NCBI RefSeq assembly: GCF_001644565.1
Contig: NZ_CP011387.1
Coordinates: forward strand, 914,501-978,500
Origin: Deinococcus puniceus
Lineage (GTDB): Bacteria; Deinococcota; Deinococci; Deinococcales; Deinococcaceae
Length of the DNA stretch: 64,000 bases
Direction of reading: 5' to 3'
Of this stretch, positions 43,513 through 51,839 are shown one piece after another. The translations under genes were made by a program, and so were the position numbers. Position 1 is the stretch's first letter; every line of letters begins with the position of its first letter. Below the pieces are notes generated by a model. That model was not told where the DNA came from. It saw nothing but the letters and a program-made list of their open reading frames with translations, and did no database searches.

Positions 43513-44301
43513 ATGACCCGTTACCTGCGCCTCATCCGCATTTTCACGGGCGCAACCATTTCAGCGCAGTTGGAATACAGGGCCAACTTTCTGGGCGCGA
43601 TACTCGCCAGTCTCGGAGAAGTGGGCGTGGCGCTACTAGGCATCGCGGTGCTCTTTGGGCAACCCGGAACCGTCAGCGTGGGCGGCTACTCGTTCTATCA
43701 GGCGCTCTTGGTGGTCGGGTTTTTCATGCTCACCGAAGGCTTTATCAGTGTGTTCGTGCAGCCCAACATGAGCAAAATCTCCGAGGCTGTTCGCACGGGT
43801 AGCATGGATTTCACGTTGCTCAAGCCCATAGACGCGCAGTTCAACGTGTCCACGCGCAACCTGAACGTCCTGCGCGTCACCGACATTCTGATCGGCCTCG
43901 GCCTGATCTTCTATGCCGCGTCGTTTCTCACGGTCACGCTGGGGGGCGTGCTGGCCGCCGCCGTCATGTACCTGTCGGCCCTAGTCATCGTGTACTGCAT
44001 CTGGCTGGCGCTCAGCACCACCGCGTTCTGGTTCGTCAAAACCCAAAATATGTCCGAACTCTTCAACGGCGTGTTCGGCGCGGGCCGTTTTCCGGTCACG
44101 GCTTTCCCTGTCCCCGTGCGGGCCTTCCTCACATTTGTCGTGCCCATCGCATTTATTACCACCGTGCCTGCCCAAGCCCTCACCGGAGGATTGTCGCCCG
44201 TGCTGGCGCTGGCCTCGCCGCTGGTAGCCGCCGTGCTGTTCGTGGGCAGCCGCCTCTTTTGGAAGAAAGCCGTAGGCAGTTACACGAGTGCAAGCAGTTG
44301 A
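43513..44301 (+). CDS. ABC-2 family permease, second subunit
   Basis: A 262-residue membrane protein paired with the upstream permease: YLRLIRIFTGATISAQLEYRANFLGAILASLGEVGVALLGI, VQPNMSKISEAVRTGSMDFTLLKPIDAQFNVSTRNLNVLRVTDILIGLGLIFYAA and six helices overall. The LLKPIDAQF segment is the same amphipathic element as in its partner. The ATG at 43513 is where homology starts; the weak site GGGGC lies upstream. Last gene of the exporter operon. Confidence 0.85.
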   Translation: MTRYLRLIRIFTGATISAQLEYRANFLGAILASLGEVGVALLGIAVLFGQPGTVSVGGYSFYQALLVVGFFMLTEGFISVFVQPNMSKISEAVRTGSMDFTLLKPIDAQFNVSTRNLNVLRVTDILIGLGLIFYAASFLTVTLGGVLAAAVMYLSALVIVYCIWLALSTTAFWFVKTQNMSELFNGVFGAGRFPVTAFPVPVRAFLTFVVPIAFITTVPAQALTGGLSPVLALASPLVAAVLFVGSRLFWKKAVGSYTSASS

Positions 44302-44345
44302 AAGCTGATGAGCAACTAAGCTTGTTCTTGACCTTCCTTAGCCCC

Positions 44346-44639
44346 CTAGACCTTTTGACCCTTAGACTCCCTCCCTCCCCGCGCCTCCTGCACCCGCGCC
44401 CACACGCTTTCTAGCGTTTCCTCGCCCCCAGCCCAATAGAACTGGGTTACATACGCCGTATCGCCCTCAAAGCGCACGCCAGCCCTGTCCTGAAACTCGG
44501 CCAACGTCCAGCCCCACGCGCCGTGCAGGTCGATCAGGCCGCGTAATTCCTCGGCGCTGGCGATGGCGCGGCTGCCCGTCACTACGCGGTGTTGGGCAAA
44601 CGACATGAACTCTGCGTAGCCTGATTCGTAGTCCGTCAT
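44346..44639 (-). CDS. small hypothetical protein, 97 residues
   Basis: It starts at ATG 44639, 7 bp after the stop of the metalloprotease gene, and is read on the same strand. The product is soluble: MTDYESGYAEFMSFAQHRV, SAEELRGLIDLHGAWGWTLAEFQDRAGVRFEGDTAYVTQFYWAGGEETLESVWARVQEA. I do not recognise a family. Its tight placement suggests co-expression with the secreted protease, but it has no signal peptide. The stop codon is in a CTTTTGACCCTTAGAC heptamer region. Confidence 0.5.
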   Translation of the reverse strand: MTDYESGYAEFMSFAQHRVVTGSRAIASAEELRGLIDLHGAWGWTLAEFQDRAGVRFEGDTAYVTQFYWAGGEETLESVWARVQEARGGRESKGQKV

Positions 44640-44646
44640 CTGACGT

Positions 44647-45618
44647 TTATTCGCACGCCACGCCGTCCCCGTCGCCGTCCATCGCGGCGCGGTAGCCGGG
44701 TTGCCCGCGCCGAATGGGGGCGGCCCCGGCAGCGCGGGCGGCGGCGCAACTGGCAAAAAATACGCTGTTGGCGGCGGCTTCGGCCTCTGCTGCTTCCTCT
44801 TCTTCATCACTGCCTGCCGGGCAGCCGTTCAGCGGCAGGGTGTAGCGGTTTCCGGCGGCCCGGTTCACGCGGTAGCCCAAGTCTTCCAGCGCCCCCAGCG
44901 TCAGCGGACTGACCGGATTCACGCGGCCCGTGTAGTCTCCGGCGTCGCCCGACAGGATTTCCGAACACACCGCGCCGCCCGCCCAGTGCCCAGCGTCGGC
45001 GTCCAGCGGAATGCCCGCGCCCACCTTGCCTCCCAAATTCCGGTAGGCCGCCAACCCCTTGGCCCCCGTGTAGTAGTACTTCCCGTTCACCTTTGTAATC
45101 AGGTTTTTGTCGTCCGAGTCACCGCTGAGAGACACCCGGTAGTCGGCTTCCCACAGCGTACCCACGCCCAGCGCGTGCAGCATTTCGTGAATCATGGTGT
45201 CCAGCAGATCGATTTTGGGCAGGTCGGGCAGCACGGTGGAGTTCAGGTCTATCACGCCGTAAATCGGCAAGTAGGAACCGTCTTGCAACTCGCAGGGCGC
45301 GGCCTCGGCGTATTTGTCCTCGCCCAAATCGAGCACGCGCACGAACACGAAAAACTGCTGCACCCGCTCCCGAATCCGGGGCAAGTTGGAATCGCAGGAA
45401 TTGGCGGGCAACTCTAGCGTGACGGGCTGGAAGGGAGAGGCGATCAGGGCCGACACCCGCGCCGCCGCCTCGCGCACGGTGGCCTGCTGCGAGGCGTTCA
45501 GGGCCTTGCCCAGATAGCGCACTTCTACGGCAAAAGGGGCGGCCTGCGCGTTCGCTGCTGGGGCACAGGTCAGGGTTGCTCCGAGGCACAGCAGGCGGAA
45601 CCAAGAGTGTCGTTTCAC
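44647..45618 (-). CDS. secreted zinc metalloprotease with excalibur calcium-binding domain
   Basis: A 323-residue exported protein. The signal peptide is MKRHSWFRLLCLGATLTCAPAANAQ. The catalytic region has MIHEMLHALGVGTLWE, an HExxH zinc motif with a following LG-G, as in leishmanolysin-like metzincin families, and ALEDLGYRVN near its end, seen in secreted homologues. The C-terminus is an excalibur domain: FFASCAAARAAGAAPIRRGQPGY then DGDGDGVACE, a calcium-binding motif. Four or more cysteines may form disulfides. Start is GTG 45618. Substrate unknown. Confidence 0.8.
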   Translation of the reverse strand: MKRHSWFRLLCLGATLTCAPAANAQAAPFAVEVRYLGKALNASQQATVREAAARVSALIASPFQPVTLELPANSCDSNLPRIRERVQQFFVFVRVLDLGEDKYAEAAPCELQDGSYLPIYGVIDLNSTVLPDLPKIDLLDTMIHEMLHALGVGTLWEADYRVSLSGDSDDKNLITKVNGKYYYTGAKGLAAYRNLGGKVGAGIPLDADAGHWAGGAVCSEILSGDAGDYTGRVNPVSPLTLGALEDLGYRVNRAAGNRYTLPLNGCPAGSDEEEEAAEAEAAANSVFFASCAAARAAGAAPIRRGQPGYRAAMDGDGDGVACE

Positions 45619-45686
45619 GTTGAATAGAGATTAAAACATCCACTTATTCAAACTTCTGTCAGAGGCGTTGCTTTACGTCGCTCTGT

Positions 45687-46094
45687 TTATCTCGCTCCAC
45701 TCTGCCGCGCATAGTTTCGGCGCACCATCGCATTGCCCCGCTGCATTCCCAGCCGCTCATAAAAGGGGATCAGGTTGTCGTCGCAGCACAGGTCTACGGC
45801 GTACAGGTGGGCCAATTGGTCAAGCAGGGTGTCCATCAGGCGGGAACCTAGGCCCTGCCCGCGCCATTCTGGGCGCACTTCCAACGAGGGAATAAAGGCG
45901 GTGAGCACGCCGTCGCTGATGGCCTGTGCGAAGCCCACGACCTGCTCATTCTCCATCGCCAGCGCAATCCGGTAGGAGCCGCAGAGCATCCGGTGCAGCG
46001 TTTCGGGCGAGGGCGGAGTGGGCCAGCCCTCGAAGAATCCGCCGAGTTGCGCGGGCGTCAGGCCTTCCAAAGTGGTGACGATCTGAGGCGACAT
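45687..46094 (-). CDS. GNAT acetyltransferase
   Basis: A 135-residue compact N-acetyltransferase: RIALAMENEQVVGFAQAISDGVLTAFIPSLEVRPEWRGQGLGSRLMDTLLDQL is the acetyl-CoA site (RGQGLGSRL), followed by YAVDLCCDDNLIPFYERLGMQRGNAMVRRNY. It resembles the YpeA/arylamine-type small GNATs. I choose ATG 46094 since the preceding 37 in-frame residues overlap the divergent OYE start and do not look like the fold. Substrate unknown. Confidence 0.8.
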   Translation of the reverse strand: MSPQIVTTLEGLTPAQLGGFFEGWPTPPSPETLHRMLCGSYRIALAMENEQVVGFAQAISDGVLTAFIPSLEVRPEWRGQGLGSRLMDTLLDQLAHLYAVDLCCDDNLIPFYERLGMQRGNAMVRRNYARQSGAR

Positions 46095-46163
46095 GGTCTC
46101 TATTCTGTCTTGCCCCCCCAAGCTTAAGCATCTGCCTGCTGGCTTAACTCCCTGCCAGCGCCC

Positions 46164-46169
46164 TAGATT
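46164..46169 (+). promoter_or_regulatory. -10 box for leaderless OYE transcript
   Basis: TAGATT, TGGCGC, ATG 46176. Confidence 0.5.
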
Positions 46170-46175
46170 TGGCGC

Positions 46176-47255
46176 ATGACTGCCGCCGCGCCCCTGCTGT
46201 TTCAACCCTTCAAACTGGCGGGTCTTACCCTGCCCAACCGCGCCGTCGTGTCTCCGATGTGTATGTATTCGTCGGTGGGCGGCCTAGCCAACGAGTTTCA
46301 TCTGGTGCATCTGGGCCAGTTTGCGCTGGCGGGCGCGGGCCTGATTTTTACCGAAGCCGCCGCCGTCTCCCCCGAAGGCCGCATCAGCCCCGAAGACTTG
46401 GGGTTGTGGGGCGACAACCACATTGTGCCGCTGGGCCGCGTGACCGATTTCGTGCATGCACAGGGCGGGCGCATCGGCATTCAGCTGGCGCACGCGGGGC
46501 GTAAGGCCAGCACCTACGCGCCTTGGCGGGGGCGCGGGGCGGTGCTGCCGGAACAGGGCGGCTGGACGGTCATCGGGCCGGACGATCAGCCGTTCAGCGA
46601 CACGTTTCCCGTACCCAGCGCCATGACCGAGGCCGATATTCACCGGGTCACCGCTGATTTTGTGGCGGCCACCCAGCGGGCGGTGATGGCCGGATTCGAC
46701 GCTGTAGAAATTCACGCCGCGCACGGCTATCTGCTGCATCAATTCCTCTCGCCGCTGGCAAATTCCCGCACCGACAGTTACGGCGGCAGCTTCGAAAACC
46801 GCACCCGCTTTTTGCTAGAGGTGGTGCGCGGCGTGCGGGCGGTGTGGCCCATGCATCTGCCCCTGTTCGTGCGGATCAGCGCCACCGACTGGGCCGAAGG
46901 CGGCTGGGACACCGCCCAGAGCATGGCGCTGGCGGCCCTGCTGGACAGGGAAGGCGTGGACGCGATGGACATCAGCAGCGGCGGCCTGACCACCGCCCAG
47001 CAAATCCCCGTCGGCCCCGCCTTCCAGACGCCGATGGCCGCCCAAATCAAGGGGGTGGTGCCCGATTTGGCCGTGATGACGGTGGGCCTGATCGATACGC
47101 CCGAGCTGGCAGAGCGGATTTTGCAAGCTGGAGAGGCTGACCTGATCGCGCTGGGCCGCCCCTTCCTGCGCGATCCGCATTGGGTGCAGTCGGCGGCGGC
47201 GGCGCTGGGGGTGGCCCCCCAACAGGTGAACCAGTATGCCCGCAGTGGGCGCTGA
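46176..47255 (+). CDS. Old Yellow Enzyme family NADH:flavin oxidoreductase (YqjM-like)
   Basis: A 359-residue FMN ene-reductase that reduces activated C=C bonds with NAD(P)H. LFQPFKLAGLTLPNRAVVSPMCMYSS has the Cys typical of the YqjM (class III) group. RIGIQLAHAGRKAS, VEIHAAHGYLLHQFLSPLANSRTDSYGGSFENRTRFLLEVV carry substrate and FMN residues, and AGEADLIALGRPFLRDPHW binds FMN phosphate. The physiological role is often detoxification of unsaturated carbonyls and nitro compounds; not specified here. Confidence 0.92.
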   Translation: MTAAAPLLFQPFKLAGLTLPNRAVVSPMCMYSSVGGLANEFHLVHLGQFALAGAGLIFTEAAAVSPEGRISPEDLGLWGDNHIVPLGRVTDFVHAQGGRIGIQLAHAGRKASTYAPWRGRGAVLPEQGGWTVIGPDDQPFSDTFPVPSAMTEADIHRVTADFVAATQRAVMAGFDAVEIHAAHGYLLHQFLSPLANSRTDSYGGSFENRTRFLLEVVRGVRAVWPMHLPLFVRISATDWAEGGWDTAQSMALAALLDREGVDAMDISSGGLTTAQQIPVGPAFQTPMAAQIKGVVPDLAVMTVGLIDTPELAERILQAGEADLIALGRPFLRDPHWVQSAAAALGVAPQQVNQYARSGR

Positions 47256-47268
47256 TTCTCTCGGGCGA

Positions 47269-47400
47269 AGTCTAAGGGTCTAAAAGTCTAGGGTCTAAGG
47301 TGCTGGGGCGGTGGGTTTGTGGGTGGGCAAGGCGTTAGAGAAACCTCGTCTACCACAGTATTTGCCTTTCTTAGACCCTTTGACCCTTGACCCTTAGACG
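47269..47400. repeat. inverted pair of GGTCTAA-type heptamer arrays
   Basis: AGTCTAA, GGGTCTA, AAAGTCTA, GGGTCTAAGG at 47269-47300 and, in the opposite sense, TTAGACCC, TTTGACCC, TTGACCC, TTAGACG at 47371-47399. The two arms can pair over most of their length around a 70-nt loop, between the convergent OYE and LolD-like genes. Confidence 0.6.
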
Positions 47401-47425
47401 CCCTTCGCCCCTTAAGCTCAGCCTC

Positions 47426-48127
47426 CTATCCCCCCTCCACCATCCGCCCATCCAGCAGATGCAGCGTGCGGTCAGCGCGGGCCGCGAGGCGTTCGTCGTG
47501 GGTGACCAGCAGCACTCCGGCCTGATTTTCCCGTGCCAGATCGATCAGCAGAGCGGCCACCATGTCGGCGTTCACGCGGTCTAGGCTCCCGGTGGGTTCG
47601 TCGGCCAGCACCACCGCAGGGCGGGAGGCGAGGGCGCGGGCTACGGCCACCCGCTGGCGTTCGCCGCCGCTGAGGACACCGGGCAGGGCTTTTTCACGTC
47701 CGGCGAGACCGACCCTCGCCAGCAGTTCGCGGGCGCGTTCCGTGCCGTCTTGCCCCGACAGCAACGCGGGAACGCGCACGTTGTCCAGCACGTTCAGATC
47801 TTCCAACAGATAATGGTGCTGAAACACCAGTCCGACCCGTCCAGCACGCCGCGTGGCGCGGGCCTGCGTGTCTTGCGTGTCGGCGCGTTCGCCTGCCCAC
47901 CACACCTCGCCTTCCTGCGGCACGTCCAGCCCGCCCAGCAGATGCAGCAATGTGCTTTTGCCGCTACCGCTCGGCCCGGTCACGGCCACCACCTCGCCCG
48001 CCGCCACCCTCAGCGATACACCGTGTAGCACAGTCAATTCTCCAAAACTGTGCCGCACGTTCACGGCAGCGAGGGCCGCAGCCTGGACGGTGGGCACGGG
48101 GGCGGTGGGCAGGGTCACGCGGGGCAT
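47426..48127 (-). CDS. ABC transporter ATP-binding protein, LolD/MacB type
   Basis: A 233-residue ATPase: Walker [29 protein letters not shown]-loop [21 protein letters not shown] (the Q-x-x-x-LL-x-D-LN-xx-NV pattern of the LolD/MacB group), signature [32 protein letters not shown], and [10 protein letters not shown]. The group extracts lipoproteins or drives MacB-like mechanotransmission. No permease lies beside it, so its partner must be elsewhere or past a repeat-filled gap. Confidence 0.9.
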   Translation of the reverse strand: MPRVTLPTAPVPTVQAAALAAVNVRHSFGELTVLHGVSLRVAAGEVVAVTGPSGSGKSTLLHLLGGLDVPQEGEVWWAGERADTQDTQARATRRAGRVGLVFQHHYLLEDLNVLDNVRVPALLSGQDGTERARELLARVGLAGREKALPGVLSGGERQRVAVARALASRPAVVLADEPTGSLDRVNADMVAALLIDLARENQAGVLLVTHDERLAARADRTLHLLDGRMVEGG

Positions 48128-48363
48128 GCTAGCTCATACGCATTCCGTATGATTCCCGGACAGTCGGGACAGCACCGCCTGTCCGTCCAGTTGCCGGAAT
48201 CCGGACTCTCTCCCACTCGCCCCGCTCGGAGTGAACCCCAAAACGACGGGATTCGATCCGAGTCCGTCGTATGCGGCGGTGCCAGGTGAACTTCTCCTGA
48301 AACAGGCCGGGGTTTGTTAAGTATTGTGAAGTTTCTAACCTAAATCAGCCGCTTTCCTTAGAC

Positions 48364-48375
48364 TGACAGTTGTCA
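48364..48375. promoter_or_regulatory. palindrome at the crp/fnr-type promoter
   Basis: TGACA-GT-TGTCA, perfect 5-bp arms ending 3 bp before the -10 box TAGACT. A regulator bound here would occlude RNA polymerase, so autoregulation by the gene product is plausible. Confidence 0.45.
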
Positions 48376-48378
48376 CGC

Positions 48379-48384
48379 TAGACT
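48379..48384 (+). promoter_or_regulatory. -10 box for leaderless Crp/Fnr regulator transcript
   Basis: TAGACT, GCCCCCG, ATG 48392. Confidence 0.5.
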
Positions 48385-48391
48385 GCCCCCG

Positions 48392-49084
48392 ATGTCTCGT
48401 TTGGAAGATTTGCAGCGTTCACCCCTGTTTCAGAATGTGCCCCAAGAAGCTCTGCGGGATGTGCTCCAAATTCTGACTCCCCGCTCTTACCGCCCCGGCG
48501 AAGTGGTGCTGTCACAAGACGTGTCCGGCGACGCGCTGCATCTGATTACGGGCGGCGTGGTGCGGGTCAGCCGGGTCAGCCTCGGCCACCGCGAGCGCGT
48601 GATGGGTGACATCTACGCGCCCGGTCTGGTGGGAGAAACCTCGGTGCTGTCGCATCAGCAGCGCAGCGCCACCGTCACGGCCCTCACCGACGTGACCACC
48701 CTGATGCTGTACCGAGAGCATTTCGAGGTGCTGCTGAACCGCCACCCCAAGGTGCTGTGGAATTTGGCGGCCATGCTCGTACAGCGCGTCACCAACCTCA
48801 ACGATGAACTGATCGCCTTTGGCCTGAACACCGAAGCCGCACTCGCCCACGTGTTTACCACCCAGTACCGTCAGCGCCTCGCGGCAGGCATTCCCGACCC
48901 CGAAGTGCTGCCGCTGGGCACGCAGGACATCATGCAGCGCATCAGCGCCAGCCGCGAAACGGTGGCCCGCGTCATGAAGAAACTGGAAGCGCAGGGCCTG
49001 CTGGACATCACACCCCGCACGGTGCATCTGCTGGATTTGGAAGGGCTGGGAGCCGTGCCGCTCGGTGACGAGGACGGGGAGTAG
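48392..49084 (+). CDS. Crp/Fnr family transcriptional regulator
   Basis: A 230-residue regulator. The cyclic-nucleotide-binding-like beta roll (about 10-125) has PRSYRPGEVVLSQDVSGDALHLITGGVVRVSRVSLGHRERVMGDIYAPGLVGETSVL; the dimerisation helix follows; the winged helix near the C-terminus has LGTQDIMQRISASRETVARVMKKLEAQGLLDI. No Fnr-type cysteine cluster is evident, and GLVGETSVL differs from the cAMP-binding FGExxL of Crp, though it is related. The ligand is therefore uncertain. Upstream palindrome suggests autoregulation. Confidence 0.88.
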   Translation: MSRLEDLQRSPLFQNVPQEALRDVLQILTPRSYRPGEVVLSQDVSGDALHLITGGVVRVSRVSLGHRERVMGDIYAPGLVGETSVLSHQQRSATVTALTDVTTLMLYREHFEVLLNRHPKVLWNLAAMLVQRVTNLNDELIAFGLNTEAALAHVFTTQYRQRLAAGIPDPEVLPLGTQDIMQRISASRETVARVMKKLEAQGLLDITPRTVHLLDLEGLGAVPLGDEDGE

Positions 49085-49094
49085 GGGAGAAGGC

Positions 49095-50273
49095 TTACCC
49101 CTCTTTCCGCAGCAAAATACTCTTGAGGTACAGGCTTTCCGGCACGCTCAGCAGGTGGGGATGGTCGGCAGGTTGGTAGGTGATGGCCGTCACTTCGGCG
49201 TCGCAGCCTGCCTCGCCGCTTGCTACCCGCGCCGCGTCCAGCAGGTCGTCTACGCGGATGTAATGGGCACAAGTGCTGATCAGCAGATGCCCGCCGGGGG
49301 TCAGCATTCGTAGGGCGCGGGCGGCTCCGTCGGTAAAAATCCGCTTGGCGCGGGGCACGTCGTCCTTGCGCTTAGCCAGCGTGGGCGGGTCGAGGACGGC
49401 AGCGCTGAAAGTGCGCTTCTCCTTTTCCAGTCCGGTCAATTGCTCTATCGCGTCGCCCCAGCGCACGCCCACGCGCACTTCGTTCAGGCCTGCTTCGCGC
49501 TCCAGCACGGCCAACGCCACATTGTCCTTGTCTATGGCAACGGCTTTGGCTCCGGCCCGCGCCGCGTGCAGAGAGAAGCCGCCCGTGTAGCTGTACACGT
49601 CCAAAAAGTGTTCACCGGGCTTGATCAGGCCGCGCATCATGCGGCGGTTGTCGCGCTGATCCAGAAAGAACCCGGTTTTCTGTGCGTCCATCGGCGCAAA
49701 GTGCAGGTTCAGGTCGTCCTCGAAAAAAGTCACGCGCTCCGGCACGTCGCCCCACAGGATGCCTGTTTGCAGCCCCAGCCCTTCGCGGCGGCGTTCGCCC
49801 GTATCGCTGCGCTCGAAGGCACTGGCCGCGCCCGTTTCTTCGCGCAGGGCACGCAGGATCAGGTCGCGGTGACGCTCCACACCCGCATTCCGGAACTGCA
49901 CACTCAGCACGCCCCCGAACTGGTCGGCAATCACTCCCGGCATGCCGTCGGCTTCGGCGTGTAGCACGCGCATGGCGTCGGTGTTCAGGATTCTTCCGGC
50001 CCGCCGTGCCAGCGCCGCACGAATCCGGGAGCGGTAAAACTTCAGGTCAATCTCTTCTTTTTGCCACGTCAACATTCGCAGCGGTGTCGCGCCGTCGGGG
50101 TTAAAGTAGCCCCGGCCCACAAACGGCCCGCCGGGGTCGCGCACATCCACCACTTCGCCGGGGGCAATACCCGCATCGGCGGCAGCAATATCGCCGGAAT
50201 GCCCGAACGGATAGCGCCCCGCGATGCGCCGAACAGCAGCAGGGCTGAGGGTCACAGACAGACTCTTCTTCAT
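49095..50273 (-). CDS. class I SAM-dependent rRNA methyltransferase, RlmI-like
   Basis: A 392-residue two-domain enzyme: an N-terminal PUA-like RNA-binding domain (RYPFGHSGDI...VDVRDPGGPFVGRGYFNP), a middle region and a C-terminal Rossmann methyltransferase with FFLDQRDNRRMM, FLDVYSYTGGFSLHAARAGAKAVAIDKD, AVLDPPTLAKRKDDV and LLISTCAHYI. The architecture is that of RlmI (23S rRNA m5C1962) and relatives, whose catalytic cysteine is in the TC(A/S)H motif. The exact rRNA position is inferred. TAGCCT at the leaderless distance precedes ATG 50273. Confidence 0.88.
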   Translation of the reverse strand: MKKSLSVTLSPAAVRRIAGRYPFGHSGDIAAADAGIAPGEVVDVRDPGGPFVGRGYFNPDGATPLRMLTWQKEEIDLKFYRSRIRAALARRAGRILNTDAMRVLHAEADGMPGVIADQFGGVLSVQFRNAGVERHRDLILRALREETGAASAFERSDTGERRREGLGLQTGILWGDVPERVTFFEDDLNLHFAPMDAQKTGFFLDQRDNRRMMRGLIKPGEHFLDVYSYTGGFSLHAARAGAKAVAIDKDNVALAVLEREAGLNEVRVGVRWGDAIEQLTGLEKEKRTFSAAVLDPPTLAKRKDDVPRAKRIFTDGAARALRMLTPGGHLLISTCAHYIRVDDLLDAARVASGEAGCDAEVTAITYQPADHPHLLSVPESLYLKSILLRKEG

Positions 50274-50279
50274 AGGGGC

Positions 50280-50285
50280 AGGCTA
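50280..50285 (-). promoter_or_regulatory. -10 box for leaderless RlmI-like transcript
   Basis: TAGCCT, GCCCCT, ATG 50273. It lies back to back with the SDR promoter, 16 bp apart. Confidence 0.5.
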
Positions 50286-50300
50286 GCAGGCAAGAGCGGG

Positions 50301-50306
50301 TAGAGT
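50301..50306 (+). promoter_or_regulatory. -10 box for leaderless SDR transcript
   Basis: TAGAGT, TGACCGC, ATG 50314. Confidence 0.5.
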
Positions 50307-50313
50307 TGACCGC

Positions 50314-51051
50314 ATGACCTCAAGTGCAACCAGCCTGACCGCCAGCCCATTCGATGTCTCAGGCCGCGTGGTGGCTGTTACAGGCGCAAGCAAAGGCATC
50401 GGCTGGGCGCTGGTGCAGGCGTTGGCTGCGGCGGGCGCGACGGTCATCGGCGGAGCGCGGGACGTGTCGGGCCTGACCCTGCCGGGTGCAACTTTTTTGC
50501 CGCTGGACGTGACCGACGAAACCAGCGTGGGTGCTTTTGCCGAAGCTGCCAAACAAGCGGGCGTAGATTCTTTGGTCAACAACGCGGGTGTCGGTTCCTT
50601 TTTGCCCGTGCAGGACATCACCCCTGCCGAATACCACCGCGTGATGGACACCAACGTTCTGGGCACGCTGTTGGTCACGCGGGCCTTGATCGGGCAGTTT
50701 CAGGCGCGGCACGCGCGGGGCCACACGTCCAGCCTCGTGAACATCACCAGCGATGTTTCGGGCCGCACCTTTGCAGGCGGCGCACTTTATACGGCCAGCA
50801 AATACGCCCAGCGGGCCATCACGCAAGCACTCGCGCACGAGGGCCACAGCTACGGCCTGCGCGTCACCGAAATTCGGCCCGGCATGGTGGACACCTATTT
50901 TGCGGATTCCCAGCAGGGCGAGGCCCACAAAGCCGCGTGGCTGCGCCCCGAAGATGTGGCGCAGGCCACGCTGTACGCCCTGAGCGCCCCCGCACACGCC
51001 CGCATAGACGAAATCCTGCTGCATCCCACCGTGCAGGATGTGGCGTTTTAG
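50314..51051 (+). CDS. short-chain dehydrogenase/reductase
   Basis: A 245-residue classical SDR. Cofactor loop [30 protein letters not shown], catalytic Ser near [11 protein letters not shown] and the [10 protein letters not shown] catalytic Tyr/Lys motif are all present. [10 protein letters not shown] after the second strand lacks the usual acidic residue and has GGARD, which favours NADPH over NADH. The substrate cannot be read from the sequence. It ends 40 bp before the following lipoprotein gene. Confidence 0.88.
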   Translation: MTSSATSLTASPFDVSGRVVAVTGASKGIGWALVQALAAAGATVIGGARDVSGLTLPGATFLPLDVTDETSVGAFAEAAKQAGVDSLVNNAGVGSFLPVQDITPAEYHRVMDTNVLGTLLVTRALIGQFQARHARGHTSSLVNITSDVSGRTFAGGALYTASKYAQRAITQALAHEGHSYGLRVTEIRPGMVDTYFADSQQGEAHKAAWLRPEDVAQATLYALSAPAHARIDEILLHPTVQDVAF

Positions 51052-51091
51052 GTGTCGCACGAGCAGGGGGGCGGCGCACAATAAACCCACT

Positions 51092-51625
51092 ATGCAAAAA
51101 ACCTTGCTTGCTGCCGCTGCTTTGGCTTCGCTGGCCTTCTCGTCCTGCGGCGTCATTCCCACGCCCGCCGTGCCCATTCCCGACGCAGAACTGAGCCTGC
51201 CGCCCAGCAGCGCAGTCGCGGGCCGGGTCATCTACATGAAAACCGACGTGCTGGGCGGCGTGAGTCTGCCCGGTGTGCTGCAACAGGTCAGCATCACGGG
51301 CATGGCGACCTATACCAGCGGCGGCGGCAACCTCAGCGGCGCAAGCGTCTTTATTCGCAGCAGCGTCGAGCCCCTGCCCGCCGGTTGCACGACCACCGAC
51401 CTCGCTCCGGTCATTTTATGTGACCCCGCCGGAGAAGTGGCCCGCCAGATCGGAACCGTCAATCTGACTTCCGGCACGGCCACGCCCTTTACCCTGCGCG
51501 GCCCAGAATTGGATGCGGCGGCCAAAGCGGGTCACGGCTATATCGGCGTATTGGTCACGGGCGGCAGCACTGTGCTGACCGACAAGCTGAAGCTGACGGG
51601 CATGGAGGCGCGGGCCAAGTTTTAA
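51092..51625 (+). CDS. predicted lipoprotein, unknown function
   Basis: A 177-residue exported lipoprotein: MQKTLLAAAALASLAFSSC is the signal with lipobox FSSC. The mature part begins with a Pro-rich tether (GVIPTPAVPIPDAELSLPPSS), then a mostly beta domain, VAGRVIYMKTDVLGGVSLPGVLQQVSITGMATYTS, with a CxxxDLAPVILC cysteine pair likely to form a disulfide. It ends LKLTGMEARAKF. I recognise no family. I place the start at ATG 51092, since earlier in-frame codons run through the SDR stop. Confidence 0.65.
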   Translation: MQKTLLAAAALASLAFSSCGVIPTPAVPIPDAELSLPPSSAVAGRVIYMKTDVLGGVSLPGVLQQVSITGMATYTSGGGNLSGASVFIRSSVEPLPAGCTTTDLAPVILCDPAGEVARQIGTVNLTSGTATPFTLRGPELDAAAKAGHGYIGVLVTGGSTVLTDKLKLTGMEARAKF

Positions 51626-51677
51626 GGCAGGAGTGTTGATAGGCGGGGTAAGAATCGGGCGTTGACGATGCTGTGTG

Positions 51678-51755
51678 AACCCCCCAGTCTGCTTCGCAGC
51701 CAGCCCCCCTTAAAGGGGAGCGCAAAAGCTGTTGTCCTCCTTTCTAAGGGGGGGT
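51678..51755. repeat. second palindromic repeat family, copy B
   Basis: ACCCCCCAGTCTGC, CCCCCCTTAAAGGGGAG, GCAAAAGCTGTTGTCC and TTTCTAAGGGGGGGTT, colinear with 32467-32545. Confidence 0.6.
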
Positions 51756-51792
51756 TCCCCTTTCAACTCAGCCACCCAACAGTGCAGAAAAC

Positions 51793-51833
51793 GGGCGGCA
51801 GGGCAGAACCAGATGCCTCGCCGCCCCTTTTTT
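51793..51833. terminator. bidirectional intrinsic terminator
   Basis: GGGCGGC (51793-51799) pairs with GCCGCCC (51820-51826), extended inside by GGCA/TGCC; TTTTTT follows at 51828-51833 on the plus strand and GTTTTC on the other. It separates the convergent lipoprotein and peroxiredoxin genes. Confidence 0.75.
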
Positions 51834-51839
51834 GGCCCT

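Noticed and set aside
48128..48391. IS630 remnant left of the Crp/Fnr regulator
   Set aside because: CATACGCATTCCGTATGATTC resembles the IS630 ends loosely, but there is no second end or transposase fragment.
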